From CBDBIG01 sp965205845 [NCBI: bacterium] (GTDB lineage: Bacteria; SAR324): 64,000 bases of DNA. Positions 45,214 through 54,378 of this stretch are shown piece by piece; the first letter of the stretch is position 1, and every line of letters begins with the position of its first letter. Under the pieces are notes generated by a model, which was not told the origin of the DNA, ran no database searches, and saw nothing but the letters and a program-made list of their open reading frames with translations. Where the stretch lies: contig CBDBIG010000002.1 of the NCBI GenBank assembly GCA_965205845.1, positions 372,001-436,000 of the forward strand, in the 5' to 3' direction. Position numbers and translations under genes: made by a program.

Positions 45214-46614
45214 ATGAGCACCACGGTTTTTAGTGAAAATTCTCCGCGAATTGAATCGCTCGATGCCCTGGAAGCGAACTTTCGTTCGGGCGAAAAACCG
45301 CGCCCACAATGGGGGGTGGGGGTTGAGCACGAAAAAATAGGCTTTGTCATGCCTCAGATGCTTCCACCGCCCTATCAGGCGGAAGTAAGCATTTTTACAG
45401 TGCTTGACATGATGCGCCGCCAAGGGTGGAAACCTTTACTGGAAGGCGGAGAACTGATTGCCTTGCAAAAAGAAGGGGCATCGATTTCTTTGGAGCCAGG
45501 GGGGCAGTTTGAGTTAAGCGGGGCAGTGTTACCCCACGCCTATGCCACCTGTTTTGAATTGAATACGCACCTTGATTTGCTACGCCAAATTAGCCGCAAA
45601 ATGAACTTGGTCTGGCTGATGGTGGGGCGCAACCCCTGGGTAGCCAGCAAGGACATGCCTTGGATGCCTAAGGAACGCTATGCCATTATGCGCCAATATT
45701 TGCCTCAACAAGGAAGCATGGCCTTGGATATGATGCTGGGTACGGCCACTGTGCAAGCTAATTTTGACTATGAAAGCGAGCAAGATATGGCCCAAAAGAT
45801 GCGCGTGGGTTTGGGTATTGCCCCCATTGTTACGGCATTGTTTGCCAATTCTCCCATGGCAGAAGGCAGGGCCACCGGGCGCCTTTCCGAGCGCAATTGG
45901 GTATGGGAGCATATGGATCCTGCGCGCTCAGGCTTTATTGATGCAGCCCTGAAAAAGGGGTTTGGTTACCGCGATTATGTGGAATATGCCTTGGATGTGC
46001 CCATGTTTTTTATTCATCGCGGCGGGCGGTATTTGGACTGTACGGGCAAAAGTTTTCGCGATCATCTAAAGAATGGGCTTTACAACCACCCTGCCACCTT
46101 GGAGGATTGGGACCTACACCTTACCACGCTGTTTCCTCATGTACGCCTAAAGCAATTTATTGAAATGCGCACCGCAGATACCTGCCCTTCGCATATGATC
46201 TGCGCATATACAGCCTTTATTCGCGGTATTTTTTACGCACCCCAAGCCTTAAATCATGCCACCCATCTGGTGGAAGCCTTGTTGGGTGACATTCCCAGCA
46301 TTGGACAAATGCAAAAAGAGGCGAGCATTTCGGCTCTAAAGGCTAAAGTGGGTGGGCGCATGCTGCAGCAATGGGCAATTGATCTCCTTGCCATTGCCAA
46401 ACAAGGCTTGCTTGACCTCCAAGCCCTGCAAACCAGTGCCTCTGCCAGCGTATCCGCCCCTGCAACACCCAACGAGCACACCATGTTAGAACCCCTTGAA
46501 GAAGTAGCCCATGAAGGCTTGACGTATGCTGAACGCTTGCTAAGGCGGGTCGAAAAGGATTGGCGCGGGGATTCAACGCGGATGCTACAAGACAAAACTT
46601 TTGCGATTTTTTAA
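45214..46614 (+). CDS. gshA: Glutamate-cysteine ligase, plant/alphaproteobacterial type
   Basis: Makes gamma-glutamylcysteine, the first step of glutathione synthesis. GVGVEHEKIGFVM, LLEGGELIALQKEGASISLEPGGQFELSG and FMLGTATVQANFDYESE-type text (MMLGTATVQANFDYESEQDM) are hallmarks of the group 3 GCS2 enzymes, as are IEMRTADTCPSHM and RNWVWEHMDPARSGF. 466 residues from ATG 45214. Its partner gor is in the window; gshB is not seen. Confidence 0.95.
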   Translation: MSTTVFSENSPRIESLDALEANFRSGEKPRPQWGVGVEHEKIGFVMPQMLPPPYQAEVSIFTVLDMMRRQGWKPLLEGGELIALQKEGASISLEPGGQFELSGAVLPHAYATCFELNTHLDLLRQISRKMNLVWLMVGRNPWVASKDMPWMPKERYAIMRQYLPQQGSMALDMMLGTATVQANFDYESEQDMAQKMRVGLGIAPIVTALFANSPMAEGRATGRLSERNWVWEHMDPARSGFIDAALKKGFGYRDYVEYALDVPMFFIHRGGRYLDCTGKSFRDHLKNGLYNHPATLEDWDLHLTTLFPHVRLKQFIEMRTADTCPSHMICAYTAFIRGIFYAPQALNHATHLVEALLGDIPSIGQMQKEASISALKAKVGGRMLQQWAIDLLAIAKQGLLDLQALQTSASASVSAPATPNEHTMLEPLEEVAHEGLTYAERLLRRVEKDWRGDSTRMLQDKTFAIF

Positions 46615-46811
46615 CCACCACCGTAACCCGTGCTGGCATGTCCACACCCAATTAAAAAACGCCGCTCCCGTTTATTGGATGTATTCTTTGCCCCATTGCA
46701 GCCAATCGGGTTTGCTCGCCTTGTCGTGTGTCTGATGGAAAGGCTTGAACGTTAGTTTATGCATTCTTAAAAACTTAAAAGCAGCTTGCCCGCACCAAAA
46801 AACCAAAAACT

Positions 46812-47945
46812 ATGCCCAGCAATCAACACATACAAGCCACCGTGCACCGCTTTAAACAAGCGTTTTCTTTTGAAACCCCCCACATGGGAAGCACAGAAAC
46901 CATTGCTAACCTAGAAATAGCTTACGAAACATGGGGGAACCCCCAACACCCTGCCGTGCTCGTGTGCCACGCCTTAACGGGTAACACCCATTGCCATGAT
47001 TCCGTGATGCCCGAAGACCCAAGGGCGGGTTGGTGGAACGCCATGGTAGGCCCCGGGCGTCCCATTGATACCACCCGTTACCACGTAATTTGCACAAGCA
47101 TGCTGGGGGGGTGTGGGGGCAGCAGCGGGCCTGCAACCATAAACCCAGCGACGGGTCGACCTTACGGACTCACGTTCCCAATTGTAACCATTCACGACAT
47201 GGTGCGCAGCCAAGCCATGCTGCTCGACCACCTGGGGGTTAGGGTTCTCCATGCCGCCATTGGGGGTAGCATGGGGGGGTTTCAGGTATTGCAATGGGCT
47301 ATCTCCTACCCCGAGCGGGTTAAAAATGCCATTGTTATTGCCTCGGGAGCGTACTCAAGCCAATTCCAAATTTTAACCAATCGGGCGCAAATCAATGCGA
47401 TTCAAAACGATGTCAACTATGCCCATGGTTGCTATAGCAAAGGCAAAGAGCCCTCCAATGGCCTGGCCATTGCCCGCCAGATTGGCTTTACCACCTTTAT
47501 TTCTCCCGAGATGATGGAGCGTAAGTTTGCCAAATACCATCACAGTGAGCGCGAACCGTTCGCCGACAGGCATTTTCACCTGCAGCGCTTGCATGAGGCC
47601 GAGAACTACCTGCACAAAGTGTCCAATGGTTTTCCCCAAGATTTTGATGCCAACAGCATGATTTACCTGCTCCAAACCTGGAATCACTTCGACCTTGCCA
47701 TTAAGTACGGTTCGCTTCAACAAGCCTTTGCTCCCGTTAAGGCGCGCATGCTCGTTGTGGCCGCCACGGGCGATAACCTGTTCCCGCCTTTTTTGTCCCA
47801 AGATATCATGCAAGCCCTGCAGACCAATGGCAGCAATGTGGAATACACACAAATCGAAGAAATTTATGGCCATGATTTTTTCTTGGTATCCGACATTACC
47901 ATGGAAAAGCTCAATGAACCCATTTTGCGTTTTTTACAGGGTTAA
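46812..47945 (+). CDS. metX: Homoserine O-acetyltransferase
   Basis: Acetylates homoserine at the start of methionine synthesis through the sulfhydrylation route; the alternative is serine O-succinyl/acetyl activity, which the sequence alone cannot exclude. Alpha/beta hydrolase fold: VCHALTGNTHCHD oxyanion block, LLGGCGGSSGPATINP-like text (SMLGGCGGSSGPATINP), the nucleophile elbow GGSMGGFQVLQWA, the acid site ATGDNLFPP and the final catalytic His in GHDFFL. 377 residues. It stands alone; no riboswitch was recognised upstream. Confidence 0.93.
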   Translation: MPSNQHIQATVHRFKQAFSFETPHMGSTETIANLEIAYETWGNPQHPAVLVCHALTGNTHCHDSVMPEDPRAGWWNAMVGPGRPIDTTRYHVICTSMLGGCGGSSGPATINPATGRPYGLTFPIVTIHDMVRSQAMLLDHLGVRVLHAAIGGSMGGFQVLQWAISYPERVKNAIVIASGAYSSQFQILTNRAQINAIQNDVNYAHGCYSKGKEPSNGLAIARQIGFTTFISPEMMERKFAKYHHSEREPFADRHFHLQRLHEAENYLHKVSNGFPQDFDANSMIYLLQTWNHFDLAIKYGSLQQAFAPVKARMLVVAATGDNLFPPFLSQDIMQALQTNGSNVEYTQIEEIYGHDFFLVSDITMEKLNEPILRFLQG

Positions 47946-48030
47946 GGGAATATAGGCATTCCGAGTGCTGCGATTTTTTTACAAAAACTGAAACGGCCCC
48001 ATGCAAAATAGGGGTGGCTGAAAGAAAAAT

Positions 48031-49707
48031 TTAAGTAAGAAGCCGCACTAGCATGCGCTGCACGGCGCGCCCAGCACGCCCACAAACCCCGAGCCAATTG
48101 CGCGATTCCTCTTCTTTCAAAACATAGGTAATTCCCAGGTATACCATGCCTCCACCCAGTACCATCCCCAGTGCACTCAAGGTACGTGGCAGGGGGGCAA
48201 AGGTTTCATCCCAAGCACTTGCTTGATGCAAAGGCCAGAGAAACAATCCCATGATGCACGCCGCGAGCAGTTGTTTGCTCAAAGAATTCCACGGCAAAAC
48301 CCCACCCAAGTGTTTGGTTTTAGAACGCACACATACCAGCAAAATCAAGGCTTCAATCCATTGAACTAGCACAAAAGAAAGGGAAAGACCCCACAGACCA
48401 TGCTGCAAAATAACAGGGGCACCCAAGACTAAGAATAGGGTCCCCATTGAGACCGCAAACATCACGCTTTTGGGAATGCCATAGGCATAGGCAATGGGTG
48501 TCATAATTCTAAATGCGGTGGTGGCAGGCATGCTTAAGGTGAGCAGGCGCAAGGACGTTGCGCACAACAATACGTCCTCATAGGTAAAGGCACCGTGCAA
48601 AAACAACACCGAAATCATGGAGGGTGCCAACACCGCCAAAGCAATCGATGCGGGAATAATGCAATACATCCCCGCAGACCATGAAAGGCGCAGGGTGTTG
48701 CCTAAAGCAGCATCGTCTTCACGGGCCAAATGATGATTAATGGTGGGTTGGGTGGCAGTGGTAACGGCAATGGTAAACAGCCCACTGGCCAGTTCGGTTA
48801 AGCGCAAAGCATTGTTAAATAAAAAAATATTTCCTTGGGGCAAATAACTAGCCAACACGCCCAGCAGCAACACCTGCACTTGATACACGCTGCCACTGGC
48901 CATGGAATAGCCCAAGAGGCGCCCCATTTTTTGAGTCGCCTGAGACCAACCCATGCGCGGGAGCAACGGGGCTTTCACCTGGCGTAACCACGGGATATGA
49001 ATAAGTACCTGCAGTCCCCCGCCTAACACAGCCCCCATGACCACCAACATAATGGCAGGTTTCAACCACGGATAAGGCCACAAAATGGCCGCAATCACGG
49101 CCAGATTAAAAAGAACGGGGGCGGCCGCAGCGGCGCCAAAACGCCCCTCAGCGTGTAACACAGCCATGGCCCAGGCAGCAATGGAGATAAGCACCAAGTA
49201 GGGAAACAGCCAAAAGGTCATGTTGGCAGTGAGGTTAAGCACCTCGGGTTCATCCACAAAGCCTGGGGACAACCAGCGGGTCAGGGGTTGATGAAACACC
49301 ATGCCCAACACGGTAAGGATCCCCGATGCCCACAAAATGAGGTGCAAGGCTTGGGCTGCCAACTGTCGGCTACCGGCAGCACCACTCTTTGCACGCTCTT
49401 GCACATACACAGGCACTAGGGCGTAGGTTGTGGCATGTTCACCCGTAATGCGCCTTAGAACATTAGGCAGCCTAAAGGCTTGCTGCCAGGCATCGGTGGT
49501 GCGTGATGCCCCAAAGCGATAGGCAAGAGAAAGCTCACGCACCAGCCCTAAAATGCGCGAAAGCATGGTAAAGGCACTGGCAATAAACACGCGGGCATAA
49601 ATCTCTTTGGTGTTTTCTGCTTGGGTGTTCGTGCTGCTTTCGGTGGCAGATGTGCGGGTGGCATTGACCTTTTGAATTGTAACGGATTTGGTTGGGGGGG
49701 GGGACAT
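48031..49707 (-). CDS. murJ: Lipid II flippase MurJ
   Basis: 558 residues with about fourteen hydrophobic segments. Translocates lipid II across the inner membrane. The first part carries the family motifs SAFTMLSRILGLVRELSLAYRFGAS, TDAWQQAFRLPNVLRRITGE, and the middle TTATQPTINHHLAREDDAAL; the C-terminal half is more divergent. The first 30 residues are Thr/Ser-rich and hydrophilic, an N-terminal extension before the first helix. The next gene on this strand is a CDP-alcohol phosphotransferase, separated by over 300 bases. Confidence 0.93.
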   Translation of the reverse strand: MSPPPTKSVTIQKVNATRTSATESSTNTQAENTKEIYARVFIASAFTMLSRILGLVRELSLAYRFGASRTTDAWQQAFRLPNVLRRITGEHATTYALVPVYVQERAKSGAAGSRQLAAQALHLILWASGILTVLGMVFHQPLTRWLSPGFVDEPEVLNLTANMTFWLFPYLVLISIAAWAMAVLHAEGRFGAAAAAPVLFNLAVIAAILWPYPWLKPAIMLVVMGAVLGGGLQVLIHIPWLRQVKAPLLPRMGWSQATQKMGRLLGYSMASGSVYQVQVLLLGVLASYLPQGNIFLFNNALRLTELASGLFTIAVTTATQPTINHHLAREDDAALGNTLRLSWSAGMYCIIPASIALAVLAPSMISVLFLHGAFTYEDVLLCATSLRLLTLSMPATTAFRIMTPIAYAYGIPKSVMFAVSMGTLFLVLGAPVILQHGLWGLSLSFVLVQWIEALILLVCVRSKTKHLGGVLPWNSLSKQLLAACIMGLFLWPLHQASAWDETFAPLPRTLSALGMVLGGGMVYLGITYVLKEEESRNWLGVCGRAGRAVQRMLVRLLT

Positions 49708-50038
49708 GGGTTTGCGGGTGTTTTTTTGGATGAAAACGATGTATCAAAGGATAAAAACAAATCCCATGGTAAGGGCAGGCGCTAGCCTAGCATAAATCCA
49801 TCGGTCAGCGCATCCCATCTGAAGGGGGGCGTATAAGTTTAGCGCCACTGGAGTCGTTTACTATCGCCAAACCCTAGCAACCACTGCATTCGTGATATTG
49901 CCAATGAAGCAAGGCCGCGCTTAAGCAAGCCATCCCTAGCAAGGGTATTAAGTTTGGTAAGGGTGGGGCTCTGCCAACAAAGGCGTATCTTTTGGTGAGA
50001 AATGCATCTGCGCTGGTTTTGGCACTCAAAGCATGTTT
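49708..50038. other. Gap between murJ and the CDP-alcohol phosphotransferase
   Basis: About 330 bases. An open frame continues on the minus strand from the shadow of the upstream gene (49839-50267), without domain features. I see no terminator or RNA. Confidence 0.4.
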
Positions 50039-51505
50039 TTAAGCACGGGACTTCGGGACGGTAATAACCATGGGCGATAACACATACAAAGCACACATAA
50101 GCAACAAAATGGCCCCATAAAATGGGGTAAAAACAAAAACCTGCAATAGCAGCAAAAACACTGCTAGGGCGGAGTTTTTGGCCATTAAGCGTCCAACATG
50201 CCGCCAGCGGACAAAATAGGCATTCATGCAGCAGGTAGATAAGAAGAAAATGCCCAGACACCACCAACGCCAGGTATCTGCAAACCCAAATTGATACTGA
50301 CGGAGTTGATGTAACACCTCGAGAGGGGCTATTGCCAGCAATGCACCCGCGGGGACAGGCATGCCTTTAAAGAATCCGGGGATTGGCGTTTTGTCTAGGG
50401 TAAAGGCCACCAACCTGGTAATGCCACCTGTGCTGTATAGCACTGCCAGTGCCACGGCCAACCAGCCAAAATTTTGTCCGTATTCAAAAGGTTTTAGGTA
50501 AAACAACATCATCAGTGCGGGTGCCAAGCTAAAGCTAATGGCATCGGCAACATCGTCGATAATGGGACCCATTTTAAGGTGTGGTGCGCGGTCTTCTTTA
50601 GTGGCAAGGGGCTCTACCAGCCCCAAGCGGCGTGCCATAAAGCCATCCAAATGATCACACAAGGTGGCCCCAATCAAAATAAACACGGCCTCGCGCATGC
50701 GCCCTTGAGAGGCAAACCACACGGCACTCACACCCAATACCCCATTCATCATGCTCAAAAAATTTGGCACAATCGCCAAAATTTTGTGACGCAATTGCTG
50801 GTCGTCTTCTGCAATATCATCCAAAATCAAGGTCCCGTATTTGCGCAAGTGCAAGGTGGCAGAGCTAATGGCAATAATCAAAAACACAATTTCCAATACC
50901 AACAACACATTGAGCGGCAACAAGCGCAACTGCTCCACCCAGGCAGCCCAAGAGGGTAGGTTCCATTCATCTTGCTGAAAAGTATAGCCATACAGCAACA
51001 CTGCCAAGGGCGAAAAAAACAGCGTGCGTAAGCGGCTCAAGGGGTATGACTCGCTGTGCTCAGCACCGCGCATGGCGAGGTTGCGTAAAAACTGTACCAA
51101 GTGGTCGCGCATCAAGACCACCACGCAAAGCCCCAGTACAAACACGGCATGTAAGCGTTCTAGGCGCAACGCATCTTCGGGCAAATGGGTTAGACGACCA
51201 TAACGCCAAAATACACCCACTGCCAAAACGGGAAAAATAATGGAAAAGGTCAGGCGGTCCATCATGCGATCCATAACGGGGCTCATGCGCGAGGCGGGAA
51301 TGAAGCGTGGTGCCAACCAACCATGCGCCCAGTCGACCACCATGGCACCGAGCAAAAAAAACCAACTCAACAAAAAAGGGGCTGGCTGCTGCGAAGAAAG
51401 CAGCCACAAAGAGGTGAAAAATGCCATAAACACCAAAAGCGGTCGACTAAAGGTGAGGATTAGGGTTAAGTTAACCGCGAGGGGTTTCCAAGGGGGGGTT
51501 ACCAT
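50039..51505 (-). CDS. Two-domain CDP-alcohol phosphatidyltransferase
   Basis: 488 residues with some twelve hydrophobic segments. The C-terminal half has a canonical signature: CDHLDGFMARRLGL then GPIIDDVADAISF (D-x2-DG-x2-AR...G-x3-D-x3-D) with a longer than usual spacer between AR and G. The N-terminal half has a degenerate copy: VDWAHGWLAPRF...SPVMDRMMDRLTF, in which the second Asp is His, Arg is Pro and Gly is Ser, so it is probably not catalytic. The active half resembles phosphatidylserine synthase or phosphatidylglycerophosphate synthase; I cannot decide. Membrane phospholipid synthesis. Confidence 0.8.
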   Translation of the reverse strand: MVTPPWKPLAVNLTLILTFSRPLLVFMAFFTSLWLLSSQQPAPFLLSWFFLLGAMVVDWAHGWLAPRFIPASRMSPVMDRMMDRLTFSIIFPVLAVGVFWRYGRLTHLPEDALRLERLHAVFVLGLCVVVLMRDHLVQFLRNLAMRGAEHSESYPLSRLRTLFFSPLAVLLYGYTFQQDEWNLPSWAAWVEQLRLLPLNVLLVLEIVFLIIAISSATLHLRKYGTLILDDIAEDDQQLRHKILAIVPNFLSMMNGVLGVSAVWFASQGRMREAVFILIGATLCDHLDGFMARRLGLVEPLATKEDRAPHLKMGPIIDDVADAISFSLAPALMMLFYLKPFEYGQNFGWLAVALAVLYSTGGITRLVAFTLDKTPIPGFFKGMPVPAGALLAIAPLEVLHQLRQYQFGFADTWRWWCLGIFFLSTCCMNAYFVRWRHVGRLMAKNSALAVFLLLLQVFVFTPFYGAILLLMCALYVLSPMVITVPKSRA

Positions 51506-51654
51506 AGCTTACATTTACCCGCGTGGTAGTCTTCAAAAAAAGGGGAATAAGGGTTTTTTAAGCGGCAACGATTCGTTTGGGTAAAAAAAAATGAAGGTGA
51601 AAACGGCTCACCACACATAAAATGCCGTGTCTCACCATACCCGGCATGTGCGGG

Positions 51655-52146
51655 CTATTTTTGCACCACTTCGAGCAAAATATCCAGCCCAGGCCGTTGC
51701 AGACCTTTGGGATGCACAAAAAATACGGTTGTTCCCCAAGAACCAGGTCGTGGTTTTGGGTCTAGGAGGCGAAACCCCTGGCTTTGCATGCTGGCATGGG
51801 CTGCCTCAATGTTTTCGACCTGCAAACCGAGGTGGTGCAAGCCGCCTTTGCCATTGTTACGCTCAATCCAACGCTGTACGGGGGAATCGGTGGCAAGGGG
51901 TTCAAGCAGTTGGATAAAATTGAACTTCCCTTCACCCAAGCCCAACATGATCTCTTGGACTTGATCCTTGCCTTGCACCCGTTCGCGGTGCATCTCTTTG
52001 GCACCTAACAAGCACCACAGCGCGGCGTGCTGCTCTAACGCACCTTGTGGGGTGGCAATGGCAATGTGATCGATGCACACAAACCCAGGCACCCGTTTTG
52101 CTAGGGGCAACGTGCCTTCAAAAGAGCCTTGGCTGGGGAGATTCAT
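51655..52146 (-). CDS. Methylmalonyl-CoA epimerase-like VOC protein
   Basis: 163 residues of the vicinal oxygen chelate fold. CIDHIAIATPQGALEQHAAL holds the first metal His, NFIQLLEPLATDSPVQRWIE the glutamate block of epimerases, GKGGLHHLGLQVENIEAAHA the second His, and DPKPRPGSWGTTVFFVHPKG and ILLEVV the conserved end with the last Glu. This matches methylmalonyl-CoA epimerase better than glyoxalase I. It would interconvert the two stereoisomers in propionate/branched-chain breakdown. No mutase gene is nearby. Confidence 0.85.
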   Translation of the reverse strand: MNLPSQGSFEGTLPLAKRVPGFVCIDHIAIATPQGALEQHAALWCLLGAKEMHRERVQGKDQVQEIMLGLGEGKFNFIQLLEPLATDSPVQRWIERNNGKGGLHHLGLQVENIEAAHASMQSQGFRLLDPKPRPGSWGTTVFFVHPKGLQRPGLDILLEVVQK

Positions 52147-52241
52147 TCACACGCAATCCTTAGATGAATATTGGCACTTGGTTTGGGTTCATTGAAATCA
52201 CAAAGGCCCCACCATCTCCTAATAAGAAGGGGGTAGCCTAC

Positions 52242-52582
52242 TTAGCAGATTGCACAAGGCCTTCGCCGCGTTACCTCCCCCAGCCATGCCTGTGTTTCGC
52301 CATGCAATACACCACCGCACTCACCCGAATGCAAATCCCCGAATGCAAATCCCCGAATGCAAATCCCCGAATGCAAATCCCCGAATGCAAATCCCCGAAT
52401 GCAAATCCCCGAATGCAAATCCCCGAATGCAAGCCTTTGCCCGCGAGACACACCATCATACCTAACCTGTTTTGCCGACTTTTGGCAACAAAATGCGCTA
52501 AGTTTTGCAGGGCTTCTTCCACGGTTAAGCCGTGCAGGTCCATTTGCCCTTGGGGTCGGTGGTTGGTTTTTTTAAAGCGCAT
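52242..52582 (-). pseudogene. Smr-domain gene broken by a 14-bp tandem repeat
   Basis: From ATG 52582 the frame reads QMDLHGLTVEEALQNLAHFV, a clear Smr domain (DLHG-x-x-x-EEA), then LAGKGLHSG. At this point the 14-bp array begins. Beyond it, in another frame, the domain resumes as HSGECGGVLHGETQAWLGEV, then a further break lies before DGGAFVISM. The array adds about 98 bases (98 mod 3 is 2), so the frame is off. Smr domains are endonuclease-like, seen beside MutS2. With a second lesion downstream, the gene is most likely dead. Confidence 0.7.
52327..52430. repeat. 14-bp tandem repeat, about 7.5 copies
   Basis: The unit GAATGCAAATCCCC starts at 52327, 52341, 52355, 52369, 52383, 52397, 52411, with a last partial unit at 52425. 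The copies are identical. Since 14 is not a multiple of 3, a gain or loss of one copy changes the frame of the Smr gene that it interrupts. Confidence 0.97.
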
Positions 52583-53123
52583 CCCTCTAGGGGGAGAGAG
52601 GCACCCCTCAATTTTTTATCGGGCAACCAAGGCATTTTCTTCAACTGACCTGTCCAGTCACCCCCTTCTAGGTGGGTGATTTGCAGCCCGCCACAGGGCT
52701 GTGTTGGGTTGCGATTTTGGGCTAGAATAACGGGGCTGTCAGGGCATGACAAAAAACGCTGCGGGCATAAAAATGTGCCACCTTATGTTTGGCAGAGCCA
52801 GAGCAACCCCTCGAGGCGTGTCATAAAGGGTGCTTTGCTGGGTAAGCCCTTTTAAGTGAAGGTTTTAGCCGGTAAATCCAAAGTACATCCCATAAAATCC
52901 ATCCGCCAAATGCCCCCTGTGTAAAAGCATGTAAACGGTTACACTTTTTAACGGACTTTTGCAGTGACCTTTGTACAAGGGTGGTTTTGCATCTGCTACA
53001 GGTTAGCTTGTAAGCTAACCAGAGTGTGCGCTTAGCACGCGTTTCTTCTGCCATGCAAAAGCGGAAGAAATCGCCCTTTCTTTTTACCCCCCACGTTTAA
53101 TGCTTCTCAGAATAAAAACACCT
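52583..53123. other. Gap with two hairpins before the aminotransferase gene
   Basis: About 540 bases without a recognised gene. TGTAA-ACGG-TTACA at 52930-52943, followed by a T5 run at 52945-52949, is terminator-like on the plus strand. A perfect 9-bp hairpin GGTTAGCTT-GT-AAGCTAACC lies at 53001-53020. Its role is unknown. Confidence 0.5.
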
Positions 53124-54347
53124 ATGAGTCCCGCTTCCGCCCCTCCTTTTTTTCCCAACATTGAACAAGCACCTGCCGACCCTATTTTGGGGCTTACCGA
53201 GGCGTTTCGCCAGTCGACCGCACCCAATAAAATCAATTTATGCATTGGCATTTACCAAGATGATGGCGGGGTTAACCCCGTGCTTCGTTCGATTAAGCAA
53301 GCCGAGCGTATGTGGCTCGAGCAAGAAAACACCAAGGCATACTTAAACATTGCAGGGGATGAGGCCTATGCCGATGCCGTCCGTGCCTTGCTGTTTGGTG
53401 AAAACCATTCCTTACGTAGTGATGGGCGCTGCGTTGCCATGCACACTCCCGGAGGTTCTGGTGCCCTGCGCCTGGGGAGTGATTTTTTGAAGCACCACAT
53501 TCCCAACACCACTGTGCACTGCACTGACCCCACCTGGCCCAATCATCTGGGCATTTTTGAGGCATCAGGCCTTAAGGTGCAAAGTTACCCTTATTACAAC
53601 CGTGAAACCCACCAAGTACGCTTTGAAGAGCTCCTTAGCACCTTACACACCCTGCCTGCAGGCGATGTGGTGCTGTTACACGGTTGCTGCCACAACCCCA
53701 CAGGGCAAGACCTCACCCACGCACAGTGGGATATTCTGGCCAAAACCTTTGCCAAACTGCCATTACTCCCGTTTCTTGACTGTGCCTACCAAGGTTTGGG
53801 GCAAGGTTTGGAAGAGGATGTGTATTCCCTGCGCACCTTTGCCAATGAAGGCATGGAATTTTTGGCAGCCAGTTCATTTTCTAAAAACATGGGGTTGTAC
53901 CGCGAACGCACGGGTGCTTTACTGCTCACCTTAAACACCGCCCAAGAGGCAACCCGCGCTTTTAGCCAACTAAAACGCATCGCACGGGCCAACTACTCTA
54001 ACCCCGCTTCCCATGGAGGGCAGGTGGCAAGGTTGGTGCTAACGGACCCCACTTTAAACGCCCTGTGGCGCACCGAGGTGGATGCCATGCGCGTCCGCAT
54101 GAAACACATGCGGACGGCATTGGTAGAAGGCTTAAAGCACCATGGCATCAAAAATGGATTTAATCACCTAACCACACAAAAAGGCATGTTTTCGCTCACA
54201 GGCTTAAACAAAGCCCAAGCCATTGCCTTGCGTGCGCGCCATCATGTATACTTAACTGACAGTGGACGTATCAATGTATCTGCCTTAAGCACCGACAATG
54301 TACCCATGGTTGCCCAAGCCATTGCCCACACCCTAAGGGCCACGTAG
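53124..54347 (+). CDS. Aromatic/aspartate aminotransferase, class I
   Basis: 407 residues of the tyrB/aspC type fold. INLCIGIYQDDGGVNPVL is the usual N-terminal motif (L-x-x-G-x-Y-x-D-x-G..P). HTPGGSGALRLGSDFL and CTDPTWPNH bind PLP and substrate, HGCCHNPTGQDLT is the conserved NPTG, and SFSKNMGLYRERTGAL carries the PLP lysine. A C-terminal RINVSALSTDN precedes the end. It transfers amino groups between aspartate or aromatic amino acids and 2-oxoglutarate; specificity is not decided. The start ATG 53124 is preceded by an in-frame ATG at 53100. Confidence 0.9.
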   Translation: MSPASAPPFFPNIEQAPADPILGLTEAFRQSTAPNKINLCIGIYQDDGGVNPVLRSIKQAERMWLEQENTKAYLNIAGDEAYADAVRALLFGENHSLRSDGRCVAMHTPGGSGALRLGSDFLKHHIPNTTVHCTDPTWPNHLGIFEASGLKVQSYPYYNRETHQVRFEELLSTLHTLPAGDVVLLHGCCHNPTGQDLTHAQWDILAKTFAKLPLLPFLDCAYQGLGQGLEEDVYSLRTFANEGMEFLAASSFSKNMGLYRERTGALLLTLNTAQEATRAFSQLKRIARANYSNPASHGGQVARLVLTDPTLNALWRTEVDAMRVRMKHMRTALVEGLKHHGIKNGFNHLTTQKGMFSLTGLNKAQAIALRARHHVYLTDSGRINVSALSTDNVPMVAQAIAHTLRAT

Positions 54348-54378
54348 CTGCCACCCTTTATTTTGGCCAACGTTGAAG

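Noticed and set aside
49839-50267. 142-codon frame on the minus strand
   Set aside because: It overlaps the CDP-alcohol phosphotransferase gene in another frame and has no domain; treated as shadow.
52327-52430. CRISPR array or protein repeat gene
   Set aside because: Units of 14 bp without spacers; peptide repeats in several frames are a by-product of the satellite.
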